Assembly (NCBI GenBank): GCA_025936205.1 | Contig: JAICTU010000169.1 | Location: forward strand, 1 to 16,788 | Source: Polyangiaceae bacterium | GTDB lineage: Bacteria > Myxococcota > Polyangia > Polyangiales > Polyangiaceae | Length of the DNA: 16,788 nucleotides | Direction: 5' to 3' | In this document: positions 6,075 to 14,128 of the stretch, in pieces | Layout: each line of letters opens with the position of its first letter | Position numbering within the stretch: the first letter of the stretch is position 1 | The notes under the pieces: model-generated | Databases searched by the model: none | The model's input: the letters and a program-made list of their open reading frames with translations, nothing else | What the model was told of the DNA's origin: nothing | Made by a program: the position numbers and the translations under genes

Positions 6075-8987
6075 TCATTCGAGCAGGGTCAGCAGATCCT
6101 CCCGGGTCAAGCCGCCCGCCTGGTCGGCATCTCCCAAAGCAGCATCGGCGATGCCCCGCTTGCGTTGCTGGAGCTCCACGATGCGCTCTTCCACCGTGTC
6201 CTTGGCCACCAGCCGGTGCACGAAGACGGGGCGTAACTGCCCGATGCGGTGAGCGCGGTCGGCAGCTTGATCCTCGACCGCAGGGTTCCACCACAGGTCC
6301 ATCAAGAACACGTGGTCGGCGGCGGTCAGGTTCAAACCGGTACCACCGGCTTTCAAGCTCAGCAGCAGCACGGGCGGGCCGGAAGCGCTCTGAAAACCGT
6401 CCACCACCGCCTGCCGGTCGCGCGTCGAGCCGTCGAGGCGCAGCGTCTTCAGCTCCGCGGCGGCGAGCCGCGGCTCGATCAGATCCAGGAAGCGCGTCCA
6501 CTGCGAGAACACGAGCGCCTTGTGTCCTTCGGCCACGGCCTGCTCCAGGGCGGCGATCAGCTCGTCGACCTTGGTCGAGCTCGCTGCCTGCTGACCCGGC
6601 ACCAGCGCGGGATGGCATGCCGCCTGGCGCAGGCGCAGCAGCGCCTCCAGCGCTTGCAGCACGCTGCCGCCGGCTTTCAGCTTCTCCACGACCTCCTTCT
6701 GGGTCGCGGCGCGGATCGCGTCGTACACGGCGCGCTCCTGCTCGTTCAGCTCGCAGTCGATGGTCAGGTCGGTTCGCGGCGGCAGCTCGCGGGCCACCTC
6801 GCTCTTGAGCCGGCGCAGCAGGAAGGGACGGATCTTGCTGCGCAGCGAGCGCGCGGCGTCGGGGCGCCCGTCGGCGATGGGCGTCGCGTACTGGTCCTGA
6901 AAGTACTGCCGCCCGCCGAGCAAGCCCGGGTTGGTGAAGTGGAACTGGCTCCACAGCTCTTCCAGCCGGTTCTCGACCGGAGTGCCGCTCAGCGTCAGCT
7001 TGAACTTGGCGTTCAGCTTGTATGCGGCCTGGGTCACCTGGCTGTCCGGGTTCTTGATGGTCTGGGCTTCGTCGAGCACGGCCATGTCCCACGCCTGGCT
7101 GCCCAGCAGCTCCTGGTCGAGACGCAGCACGGCGTAGGTGGTGATGGTGACGTCGGCGTTCGGATCGAGCGCACGCTTGGGCCCGTGGTAGACGTGGCAG
7201 CGCAGTTGGCTGCGGAAGCGCGCCGCTTCGTTGATCCAGTTGAAGAGCACGCTGCGCGGACACACGACCAGCGCCTTGCCGCGCACTGCGCACAGGGCCT
7301 GCAGCGTCTTGCCGAGACCCATGTCGTCCGCCAGGGTCGCGCCCAGGCCCAGATCGCGCAGGAAGCACAGCCAGTTCACACCCTGGCGCTGGTAGTCGCG
7401 CAGCTCCGCGCGCAGATCGCTCGGCGGCGCGGCTTCTGGAATCGACTCGAAGCCCTCGATCAACGGCTTGAGCCTCTGCAGATCGCCGGGTGGCTCTTGC
7501 CCGAGGTCCTTGCACAGCTGAGCCAGCCCCGGCAGCGCGTAAGCCGGCAGGGGGCCATCCTCCTTGCCGCGCTTGGCGTTGAGCAGATCCGCCACGCGCC
7601 GGCCGTGCTGCTCCAGCCAGCCCGTGGGCAGCGGCGCCCAGCCGCCGTCGCTGAGCGGCACCAGGCCGAGCCCGGCTTGCCACGCTGCGACCACGGCCGC
7701 GCCGCTCGCGCGCTCCTTGCCTCCAGGCGCGGCAAACTCGACCGAGAGCGCGCCGGAGTCGAACGACACGCGCGCTTCCAGGGCCTGCCGCCGGATGAAG
7801 CCCTGCGGCGAACGGCCGCGGATGTCGCCGTTCCAGCTGTCCAGTCGCGATGCGAGAGCCGTCGCGGGCTCGCCGCTCACGATCATGCGGTTGCCCGGCA
7901 CGAGCCCGAGCAGCTCCTTGAGCCGGCGTGCGGCGCGGCGCTCGGCTTCCTCGTCGCGGATCGGCACGTCGCCGCCGAGGTGCACCAGCTGCTGTCCATC
8001 GACCCGCGCCGAGTTGCCGTAGACCAGCGTCGCCAGGACGCTCAGCGTGTTGCCCTCCTGCTCGACGTCCAGCACCACGCTCGGGCGCAGCGAGCGGGTC
8101 AGCTTGGGCAGCTTCTCTGTGCGGACCTCCACGCCAAAGCGCTTGATCAGCTGCGGTAGCACCTCCGTCACCAGCAACGACACGTCCCGGGGCCCGTACG
8201 TGCGCTCGCTCGGCAAGCGCTCCAGCGAGCGCCCGGTGACATCGGTGTCGCCGAGCACCGCCAGGCGATCGCCCATGCGCACGACGCCCGGTGCGAGCAG
8301 AGCCGTGATGCGCGGATCTCGCTCCAGCACGACCTTGAAGCCCTTTTCGTGGTCGCAAACGTAGCCGCGCGGGGAGAGACGCGCGCTCTCGATCTGGACC
8401 GGCGTGCCGTCGAGCTCCACGTCGGGGGCGCCGGCCAGGGCCAGCAGCACGCCCTCCAGCGTCTCGCCTTGCAGCGGACCATGCAGCTTGGCGCCGAGCA
8501 GGCGATCGATGGCGATGTCGGCTTGCGTCGGGGTGAGCCGTCGAGCATCGGCGGCGTTGGCGGCGATGCTCGACACGCTGCGCTCCAGCCGCTCGCTCTG
8601 CCCATTGGGGTTCACCACCACGCGCTCCAGCACCAGGTGGTCGCGCGCGCTCACGAGACGATAGCCGACATGGGAGCCCGAACGCTGATCGGTCGGCAAC
8701 GTCAGGCCTTCGGAGTGGGCGCGGCGCACGGCGATGATGGCGGCGGCGGTGTGCTCGCAGCAGGGTGCCTTGCTATCGCAGTCGCAGTCCCACTCCTCGT
8801 CCGTCGGATACAGGTGAACCGTAGGGGCCAGCGCGCGCTCTGGAGTGCGCACGCGGCAGACGATCTCTTCCTCGTCTTCGCTCACGCCGACCACGGCCAG
8901 GAGCCGCACGAGCTCGACGGCGCGGGACCAGGTTTGGCTCGAGCAGGCCTGACGGATGGCTTTGAAGGTTTCTTCGATCGGACTCAT
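6075..8987 (-). CDS. SWIM zinc finger plus SNF2-family helicase-like ATPase
   Basis: SNF2 proteins are ATP-driven DNA translocases of helicase superfamily 2 that remodel protein-DNA complexes; bacterial relatives include RapA/HepA. The 970-residue product starts with a SWIM-type zinc motif (C68, C70, C77, H79), a DNA or protein contact module. A middle region of about 430 residues has no motif I can name and fits the SNF2-associated region of bacterial SWIM-SNF2 proteins. The two ATPase lobes follow: LRDYQ (529-533), Walker A DDMGLGKT (554-561), Walker B DEAQ (639-642), SGTP (667-670), QADRAHRIGQ-like motif VI (D910-Q917). The ATG at 8987 overlaps the stop of the upstream dehydrogenase as ATGA; the open frame upstream of it lies in that gene. 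The cellular target is unknown. Confidence 0.92.
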   Translation of the reverse strand: MSPIEETFKAIRQACSSQTWSRAVELVRLLAVVGVSEDEEEIVCRVRTPERALAPTVHLYPTDEEWDCDCDSKAPCCEHTAAAIIAVRRAHSEGLTLPTDQRSGSHVGYRLVSARDHLVLERVVVNPNGQSERLERSVSSIAANAADARRLTPTQADIAIDRLLGAKLHGPLQGETLEGVLLALAGAPDVELDGTPVQIESARLSPRGYVCDHEKGFKVVLERDPRITALLAPGVVRMGDRLAVLGDTDVTGRSLERLPSERTYGPRDVSLLVTEVLPQLIKRFGVEVRTEKLPKLTRSLRPSVVLDVEQEGNTLSVLATLVYGNSARVDGQQLVHLGGDVPIRDEEAERRAARRLKELLGLVPGNRMIVSGEPATALASRLDSWNGDIRGRSPQGFIRRQALEARVSFDSGALSVEFAAPGGKERASGAAVVAAWQAGLGLVPLSDGGWAPLPTGWLEQHGRRVADLLNAKRGKEDGPLPAYALPGLAQLCKDLGQEPPGDLQRLKPLIEGFESIPEAAPPSDLRAELRDYQRQGVNWLCFLRDLGLGATLADDMGLGKTLQALCAVRGKALVVCPRSVLFNWINEAARFRSQLRCHVYHGPKRALDPNADVTITTYAVLRLDQELLGSQAWDMAVLDEAQTIKNPDSQVTQAAYKLNAKFKLTLSGTPVENRLEELWSQFHFTNPGLLGGRQYFQDQYATPIADGRPDAARSLRSKIRPFLLRRLKSEVARELPPRTDLTIDCELNEQERAVYDAIRAATQKEVVEKLKAGGSVLQALEALLRLRQAACHPALVPGQQAASSTKVDELIAALEQAVAEGHKALVFSQWTRFLDLIEPRLAAAELKTLRLDGSTRDRQAVVDGFQSASGPPVLLLSLKAGGTGLNLTAADHVFLMDLWWNPAVEDQAADRAHRIGQLRPVFVHRLVAKDTVEERIVELQQRKRGIADAALGDADQAGGLTREDLLTLLE

Positions 8988-9949
8988 GGCACGACGTTGG
9001 TGGGGGTGCCGGCCAGAAAGGCGCGGACGTTCTCGACCGCCACTTCTAGCAGGCGCGTGCGAGCCTCGAGGCTCGCCCAGGCGATGTGCGGGGTGATCCA
9101 GCAATTGGGGAGGCCGACCAGCGGATGATCCGCCGGCGGGGGCTCGACGCTCAGCACATCGAGGTAGGCTCCGGCGATGCGCCCGGCGCGCAGGGCCTGG
9201 GCGAGCGCCCGCTCGTCGATCAGACCACCGCGCGAGGTATTGATCAGCACCGCTTTCGGCCGCATTCGGGCCAGCAGGGCTGCGTTCACCATGGCCTGGT
9301 TTTCCTCGGTGAGCGGACAATGCAACGACAGAAAGTCGGAGCGCTCGACCAGCTCGCGGAGCTCGCACCAGCGCACGCCTTCCAGGTCCGGAGTGGAGCC
9401 ACCCGGGCGCCGCAACGCCAAGATACTCATCTTGAACGCCCGCGCCAGCTCGGCCACGCGCCGCCCGATCGCGCCCAGCCCGACGATGCCGAGCGTGCGC
9501 TGCGCGAGCAGGCGGATCTCCCCGACGCTGAAGCTGAAGTCCGGCTGACGCGCCCAGCCGCCGGCGCGGACCGCCGCGGTGTGCGAGCCCAGATGCTTGG
9601 CGGCCTCCAGCATCAGGCTGAGCGTGTGCTCCGCGACCGAATCCGCGCCGTAGCTCGGTACGTTGCTGACCACGATGCCGCGCTCGCGGGCGGCCGCCTT
9701 GTCCACGATGTTCGTGCCGGTGGCAGTGACGCCGATGTAGCGCAGCGCCGGCAGCTCGGCCATCGCCGCGCCGCTGATCACGGCCTTGTTGGTGATCAGG
9801 ATCCGTGCGTCGCGGGCGCGCTCGACGATCAGCTCCGGGGGAGTCCTCTCATACAGTGCGACCTCCCCGAGCGCTTCGAGCGGAGCCCAGCTCAGATCGC
9901 CTGGATTGAGGGTGTGCCCGTCGAGGACGGTGATCTTTGGAACGGACAT
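8984..9949 (-). CDS. D-2-hydroxyacid dehydrogenase, glycerate dehydrogenase-like
   Basis: These NAD(P)-dependent cytoplasmic enzymes interconvert 2-oxo acids and D-2-hydroxy acids; the nearest named group by pattern is hydroxypyruvate reductase/glycerate dehydrogenase. Counting from a GTG at 9958 (324 aa), the Rossmann motif is GIVGLGAIGRR (157-167), and the catalytic triad is R243 in NTSRGGLID, E272 in VEPPP and H291 in TPHIAWAS. WARQPDFSFS (135-144) and PPPADHPL are usual in the glycerate dehydrogenase branch. I prefer the ATG at 9949 (321 aa, start MSVPKITVLDG) because the fold begins directly after it; the GTG adds only three residues. The stop overlaps the SNF2 start by four bases. It is the first gene after a 116-base non-coding gap and so may lead a transcript of its own. 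Confidence 0.92.
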   Translation of the reverse strand: MSVPKITVLDGHTLNPGDLSWAPLEALGEVALYERTPPELIVERARDARILITNKAVISGAAMAELPALRYIGVTATGTNIVDKAAARERGIVVSNVPSYGADSVAEHTLSLMLEAAKHLGSHTAAVRAGGWARQPDFSFSVGEIRLLAQRTLGIVGLGAIGRRVAELARAFKMSILALRRPGGSTPDLEGVRWCELRELVERSDFLSLHCPLTEENQAMVNAALLARMRPKAVLINTSRGGLIDERALAQALRAGRIAGAYLDVLSVEPPPADHPLVGLPNCWITPHIAWASLEARTRLLEVAVENVRAFLAGTPTNVVP

Positions 9950-9995
9950 GGCCGGCACTCTACGACGCCGCCGACGGCGATGTCCGTCGAAGAGG

Positions 9996-10063
9996 GGTCA
10001 GGGGGCAGTCCTGGCGGGGTCGGAGCCGTGTGGCACCGAGCCCTTTGATCCGGACCCCTGACC
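9996..10063 (-). terminator. Inverted repeat between phoH-like and dehydrogenase genes
   Basis: GGTCAGGGG (9996-10004) is the exact reverse complement of CCCCTGACC (10055-10063), beginning 2 bases after the PhoH-like stop. The 50-base interior is GC-rich with smaller pairings. A long loop and no T run make it a weak terminator candidate; it fills most of the 116-base gap between the two minus-strand genes, where a promoter for the dehydrogenase would also have to lie. Confidence 0.35.
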
Positions 10064-10065
10064 TC

Positions 10066-11373
10066 TCAGAGCTTGGCAGCCGCGAGGTTTGCGAGCGCGC
10101 TGCGCTCGCCCTTCGTGAGCACGATGTGCCCCACCAGGGCCTCTGCGTGCATCCGGTTCGCTGCGTACGTCAGGCCGTTGGTGGCGGCATCGACGTAGGG
10201 GTTGTCGATCTGAAAGGGATCGCCCGTGAGCACGATTTTTGTGCCCTCACCGCAGCGGGTGACGATCGTCTTCACCTCGTGAGGCGTCAGGTTCTGCGCT
10301 TCGTCCACGATCACGTACTGCTGGGGCAAGCTGCGGCCGCGGATATAGGTGAGCGGCTCGACCTCGATGATGCCGCTGGTCATCATTTCATCGAGCTCGG
10401 GCAGGCCGCGGCGCTTGCCGCCGCTGATCAGCAAGAACTCGAGGTTGTCGAAGATCGGTTTCATCCAGGGCGCCAGCTTTTCGTCGACGTCGCCCGGCAA
10501 GAAGCCCAGGTCGCGCCCGAGGGGGATGATCGGGCGCGATACCAAGAGGCGCGTGTAGGCGCCGTGTTGCACGCAGCGCTTGAGGCCCGCGGCGAGCGCG
10601 AGCAACGTCTTACCGGTTCCAGCGGCGCCGACCAGCGTCACCAGGCGCACCGCGTCGTCCAGCAGCAGGTCGAGCGCGAAGGTCTGCTCGCGATTGCGCG
10701 GGCGCAGCCCCATGATGCCTTCCGCCGGCACCGACACGCGATGGATCTTGCCGTCCGCCATGTAGCGCCCGAGCCCGGTGCGCTTTTCGTCGTCGGCGCT
10801 GCGCAGCATCACGCACACGTTGGGATAGAGGCGGCCGTCCTCGACCGTGATCTCTCCGCTCTGAAAGAAGGCATCGAGGTCGGGCTGGATGATCTCGATC
10901 ATGCCCGGCTTGAGGTTGTCGAGCTGGACCGACTGGTTCTGGTAGTTCGCGGTCGTCAGCCCCAGCGCATCGGCGCGGATGCGGAGGTTGATGTCCATGG
11001 TCACGAACACCGTCGGGCGATCCGGGTTCGCGACTTTCAGCTCCGTCGCTACCTGCAGGATGGCGTTATCCCCCGAGGCAGGATTGAGGGCGGAGGCCAG
11101 CTGGGCGCGGCGCTCCGGCACGTAGACGCGCAGCGTCCCGCCGGCGCCGACGCCGACGCCTTCTGCGAGAGACTCCCCGTCGTGGTCGCGCAGCGAGTCG
11201 ATCAAGCGCGCCACCTCGCGCGCGTTGCGGCCGCGTTCGCTGCTGTCGCGCTTGAAGCGATCGATCTCCTCGATCACGTAGATGGGGACGATCAGGTCAT
11301 TGTCTTCGAACTTGAAGATGGCCTGAGGGTCATGCAGCAGAACGTTGGTATCCAGAATGAAGAGTTTGCGCAT
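10066..11373 (-). CDS. PIN domain-PhoH ATPase fusion (PhoH2-like)
   Basis: This architecture joins an N-terminal PIN nuclease fold to a C-terminal PhoH P-loop ATPase; mycobacterial PhoH2 is an ATP-dependent RNA helicase and ribonuclease, and others are annotated YlaK/PhoH-like. In the 435-residue product the PIN domain (about 1-150) shows LFILDTN (D8), acidic VIEEID, GDNA (D103) and TMDIN (D127). A linker follows, then the PhoH domain with Walker A GAAGTGKT (249-256), SRPIIPLGRDLGFLPGD, Walker B IVDEAQN (357-358) and LTGDP. The ATG at 11373 was chosen over a TTG four codons upstream because the PIN strand starts immediately. It follows the beta-barrel gene by 76 bases. No small antitoxin-like gene, as in the mycobacterial PhoAT pair, is seen upstream. 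Confidence 0.93.
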   Translation of the reverse strand: MRKLFILDTNVLLHDPQAIFKFEDNDLIVPIYVIEEIDRFKRDSSERGRNAREVARLIDSLRDHDGESLAEGVGVGAGGTLRVYVPERRAQLASALNPASGDNAILQVATELKVANPDRPTVFVTMDINLRIRADALGLTTANYQNQSVQLDNLKPGMIEIIQPDLDAFFQSGEITVEDGRLYPNVCVMLRSADDEKRTGLGRYMADGKIHRVSVPAEGIMGLRPRNREQTFALDLLLDDAVRLVTLVGAAGTGKTLLALAAGLKRCVQHGAYTRLLVSRPIIPLGRDLGFLPGDVDEKLAPWMKPIFDNLEFLLISGGKRRGLPELDEMMTSGIIEVEPLTYIRGRSLPQQYVIVDEAQNLTPHEVKTIVTRCGEGTKIVLTGDPFQIDNPYVDAATNGLTYAANRMHAEALVGHIVLTKGERSALANLAAAKL

Positions 11374-11384
11374 CAACCTTACCA

Positions 11385-11413
11385 AGCGTACTCGGGTTGT
11401 TGCGTGGGCTCAA
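11385..11413 (-). promoter_or_regulatory. Candidate promoter of the PIN-PhoH gene
   Basis: On the minus strand TTGAGC (11408-11413) and TACGCT (11385-11390) are 17 bases apart, ending 12 bases before the PhoH ATG. The 10-base word CGAGTACGCT containing this -10 recurs upstream of the small membrane protein gene (13941-13950). The matches to consensus are moderate, and the element overlaps a candidate terminator of the gene before it. Confidence 0.25.
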
Positions 11414-11420
11414 CTCGAGT
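11390..11420 (-). terminator. Hairpin after the beta-barrel-like gene
   Basis: ACTCGGGTTG (11390-11399) pairs with CAACTCGAGT (11411-11420) with a single mismatch and an 11-base loop, 30 bases past the minus-strand stop at 11450. No T run follows. It may end the glycosyltransferase/beta-barrel transcript. Confidence 0.4.
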
Positions 11421-11449
11421 GACGCAATGTCTTGCTGCATCCGCGCGGC

Positions 11450-12652
11450 TCATTGCGACCGCGCCGGTGCCGCCTGTAGTGGAGGCAGCGCGCCCGGCGC
11501 CGCTGTGGGTGCGGGAGCCGCTCCGGGTAGGGGCGCAGCGCTGGGCGCGGCTCCCGCGGCGGGGGCGGCGGGCTTCTTGCGCGGCGCGCCGGGCGCCGCT
11601 GCTGGTGCCGGAGCTGCGGCGGGTGCCGCGGCTCCCGGAGCAGGCGCGGGCTGCTGGCGCGGCGCCGATTGCGGAGCCGCGCTCCGGTGCGGCCGTGCGC
11701 GGGTGCCCGCGGGCGCTCGTGTCGCCGGCGGAACACTGGAGGGCACGGCAGGTGGCGCGGCCACGCAGCGCTTCAAACCCACTTGCCAGGCGGCACAGGC
11801 AGGAGGAACGGCGCGCTGCTCCTCGGCGGCTGCTTCCTCTGCTTCCTCCGCCTTCTTGCCGCCGACCACCAGCGCATCCCAGCGCACGACCAGCGCCGCG
11901 CCCAGGGAAGCCGAGCCGTGGCGCTGAACGCCGAGCCCGAAGTCGACGTTCAGATCGACGCGCTCACCGAGATGCCCCGTGAACGACACGCCGGCGCGCT
12001 TGCCCAGGGTGGTCTCCTCCGTGATCTTCAGGCCCTGCTCCACCAGGTCTTCGACCTCGGCCCGGGTCAGCGTGCCGTCCATCGCCGCCTGGATCGCATC
12101 TGCCGTGGCGACTTCTTGAATGCGCGTGTCGAAATTCAGCCCGGGTGACAGCTCCGCCCAGGGTTGGATCGAGAGCCACGGGGCGGGGGAGAAAGGGATA
12201 CCCACGCCGAGCACGAGCGGCACGGAGATGAAGTTGAGCTGTCCGCTGAAGAGCGCCGTGGGCACGCCGCCCACATAGAAATCGAAGCTCGAGCGCGGCA
12301 CGCCGTTCGTGAAGCGCTCACCGATGGGGAAGTTGAACAGGGCCACCCCGCCCGCCGAGAAGCCGCGCGCCAGCACGCTGTCGTCGTGATCGCGGTAGGT
12401 CAGGTAGTGCACCCCGAACTGAGCGCTGAGCACGCCCGTCGACGAGCTGAAGTTGGCATTGTAGCTCAGGCGCGTGAAATCGCCGGCTCCGCCCAGGCTG
12501 TGCGCGTAGCCCAGCACCACGCTCGAGGCGCGCGCATCCCACGTCGAAATGGCGGGCGCATGCGTGTTGGGGAGGGCAAAAGCCCGCGGAGCGCCGAGCA
12601 CGCCCGCGGCGAGCAGGAGCCCGCTCGGCAACCACCGTCGATCAGCTAGCAC
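11450..12652 (-). CDS. Secreted beta-barrel-like protein with Pro/Ala-rich C-terminal tail
   Basis: I do not recognise a named family. The 400-residue product has a signal peptide (basic RR at 5-6, hydrophobic 10-20, likely cut after AFA at 26). Residues about 40-265 alternate short amphipathic strands (VVLGYAHSLG, LSAQFGVHYLTY, FDFYVGGV, VDLNVDFGLGVQ, GAALVVRWDALV), as expected of an outer-membrane barrel or porin-like protein. A predicted helical stretch at about 180-215 interrupts it. A cysteine pair (C286, C296) precedes a low-complexity tail from about 299 to 400 made of Pro, Ala and Gly with scattered Arg and Lys. Such tails often span the periplasm or touch peptidoglycan, but that is inference. 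The start is GTG (12652), 24 bases after the glycosyltransferase stop, so the two are likely co-transcribed. The tail coding is extremely GC-biased. Confidence 0.75.
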   Translation of the reverse strand: MLADRRWLPSGLLLAAGVLGAPRAFALPNTHAPAISTWDARASSVVLGYAHSLGGAGDFTRLSYNANFSSSTGVLSAQFGVHYLTYRDHDDSVLARGFSAGGVALFNFPIGERFTNGVPRSSFDFYVGGVPTALFSGQLNFISVPLVLGVGIPFSPAPWLSIQPWAELSPGLNFDTRIQEVATADAIQAAMDGTLTRAEVEDLVEQGLKITEETTLGKRAGVSFTGHLGERVDLNVDFGLGVQRHGSASLGAALVVRWDALVVGGKKAEEAEEAAAEEQRAVPPACAAWQVGLKRCVAAPPAVPSSVPPATRAPAGTRARPHRSAAPQSAPRQQPAPAPGAAAPAAAPAPAAAPGAPRKKPAAPAAGAAPSAAPLPGAAPAPTAAPGALPPLQAAPARSQ

Positions 12653-12676
12653 GCCGTTGGTTTGACTCGAGAAACA

Positions 12677-13672
12677 CTAAAAACCAACCCGCTCGCGGAC
12701 CGGCAAGGTATCCCGGTAGCCGCGCTGCTGGCCCTGATAGGCGAGAAATTCGCCGAGCAGACCCAACGAGGCGAACTGCACGCCGAGGATCGTCATGAGA
12801 ACGCCCAGCAGCAACAGTGGGCGCCGGCCGATCCCGTGGCCCTCGAACCAGAGCACCGTCAGATAAGCGTCGATCAGCAGGCCCCCGCAGCCGAGCACCA
12901 GCCCCATGAACCCGAACAGATGCATCGGGCGGCGCGCGTAGCGGATCAGGAAGAGCACGCTGATCAGGTCGAAAGCACCGCGCAACACGCGCTCCAGCCC
13001 ATAGCGCGAACGCCCGTACTTGCGGCTGTGATGCGTGATCGGGATCTCGCGGATGCGGAAGCCCTGCGCCGCAGCGAGTGCGGGGATGAAGCGAAACAAG
13101 TCGCCGTAGATGGGTACGGTCTCGATCACCTCGCGCCGGAAGGCTTTGAAGCCGCAGTTCATGTCGTGCAGGCGCACCTGCGTGAGCCAGCTGACCGTCC
13201 CGTTAAATAGTTTGGACAGCAAGCGCCGGTTCAACGGATCCAGGCGCTTCACCTTCCAGCCGACGACGACGTCGCAACCTTCGCGCAGTTTCTCCAGGAA
13301 GCGCGGCAAGTCAGCCGGGTCATCCTGAAGGTCGGCGTCCATCATGACCAAGATCGGCGCGCGGGAGGCGCGGAAGCCGGCGGTCAGAGCCATCGCCTTG
13401 CCGAAGTTGCGGCGCAAGCACACCCCGCGAACCTGCGGGTACTGCTCGTGCAGGGCGACGATGCGTTGCCAGCTGTCGTCCGTGCTGCCGTCATCCACGA
13501 AGATCAGCTCGTACGTGCCCAGCGGCTCCAGCGCCTCATGCACGCGCCGCGCGAGCTCCGACAGTGACTCGCCCTCGTTCAAGCCGGGGATCACCACCGA
13601 AACGTCCGGCACGCTCGGAGCAGAAGTGAGCGGTCCAGAAAACACCGATTCAATGGCAGACAGGGGCTGCAA
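12677..13672 (-). CDS. Family 2 glycosyltransferase, DPM1/GtrB-like with C-terminal membrane anchor
   Basis: GT2 enzymes of this group move a sugar from a nucleotide donor to polyprenyl phosphate at the cytoplasmic face of the inner membrane, feeding cell-surface glycan or lipid modification. The 331-residue product has the GT-A fold with VVIPGLNEGESL (26-37), DDGSTDDSW (60-68) and the metal-binding DADLQDDP (112-119). It also shows RRNFGKAMALTAGF (87-100), DMNCGFKAFRR (170-180) and two hydrophobic segments near 251-275 and 284-310, the usual arrangement for GtrB/YkoT-like members. No ATG exists at the N-terminus: TTG at 13672 gives the length above, and GTG codons at 13645 or 13612 are possible. 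The next gene is the beta-barrel-like protein. The donor sugar cannot be told. Confidence 0.9.
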   Translation of the reverse strand: MQPLSAIESVFSGPLTSAPSVPDVSVVIPGLNEGESLSELARRVHEALEPLGTYELIFVDDGSTDDSWQRIVALHEQYPQVRGVCLRRNFGKAMALTAGFRASRAPILVMMDADLQDDPADLPRFLEKLREGCDVVVGWKVKRLDPLNRRLLSKLFNGTVSWLTQVRLHDMNCGFKAFRREVIETVPIYGDLFRFIPALAAAQGFRIREIPITHHSRKYGRSRYGLERVLRGAFDLISVLFLIRYARRPMHLFGFMGLVLGCGGLLIDAYLTVLWFEGHGIGRRPLLLLGVLMTILGVQFASLGLLGEFLAYQGQQRGYRDTLPVRERVGF

Positions 13673-13773
13673 GATGAGGGCCGACTAGCATTTCACGCCG
13701 GGCTCGGGCTAGAGCCAGGCTCGTTGAAGGTCCGTTGGCCGATGCGGTGCTCGTGACGAGGCCCATCCGGGGT

Positions 13774-13789
13774 AGCTGCTGCCGCAGCT
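13774..13789 (-). terminator. Short hairpin after the small membrane protein gene
   Basis: AGCTGC (13774-13779) pairs with GCAGCT (13784-13789) around a TGCC loop, 6 bases past the TAG stop of the small gene on the minus strand. No T run follows, so it is only a terminator candidate. Confidence 0.35.
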
Positions 13790-13795
13790 GCCGGC

Positions 13796-13933
13796 CTAAT
13801 CCTGCTTGGGCTGCGTGCTCTCGGTCTGCTTGCCCGCGCGGCCCGAACCCAGGAACAAGACCATCGGAACCAGACCGATCACCACGATCAAGAACCCGAC
13901 GACGGCCACCAAGTTGACGAAACCATTCTCCAC
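13796..13933 (-). CDS. Small single-pass membrane protein, unknown function
   Basis: I do not recognise this gene. From the GTG at 13933 it encodes 45 residues, beginning VENGFVNLV, with one clear membrane helix of about 24 residues (VNLVAVVGFLIVVIGLVPMVLF) and a polar, charged tail (GSGRAGKQTESTQPKQD). The frame is open upstream to an ATG at 14032 (78 aa), but those 33 residues are Arg-rich and look non-coding. A candidate promoter TTGCCC-16-TACGCT (13941-13968) would place the transcript start almost on the GTG, which argues for the short form and a leaderless mRNA. It is divergent from frr. The sharp end of the hydrophobic run and the plausible tail support a real gene, but the evidence is modest. 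Confidence 0.5.
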   Translation of the reverse strand: MENGFVNLVAVVGFLIVVIGLVPMVLFLGSGRAGKQTESTQPKQD

Positions 13934-14128
13934 TCGATAGAGCGTACTCGCGCTGTCCCCACGGGCAAGCGCGAGTTTCGATGAGTCCCGGTGATTCGGC
14001 ACGTCTCGACGGCATCCCCGGAACCGAGGCATCCGAGTTTGCTGGGCCGGGGTGACGCGGGGCGCGCTGTGGTATAGGCTTCCCGCGTGGTCCCGCGAGC
14101 CGCCGAAGAAGCGGCGGGCCGAGGAAAA

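Noticed and set aside
8988..9368. N-terminal extension of the SNF2 frame by 127 codons
   Set aside because: The extension lies wholly inside the dehydrogenase gene, lacks any domain, and the ATG in the ATGA overlap fits the protein start.
9937..11982. 681-codon plus-strand open frame opposite the PIN-PhoH and barrel genes
   Set aside because: It spans several real minus-strand genes and their gaps, has no motif, and has shadow-frame composition.
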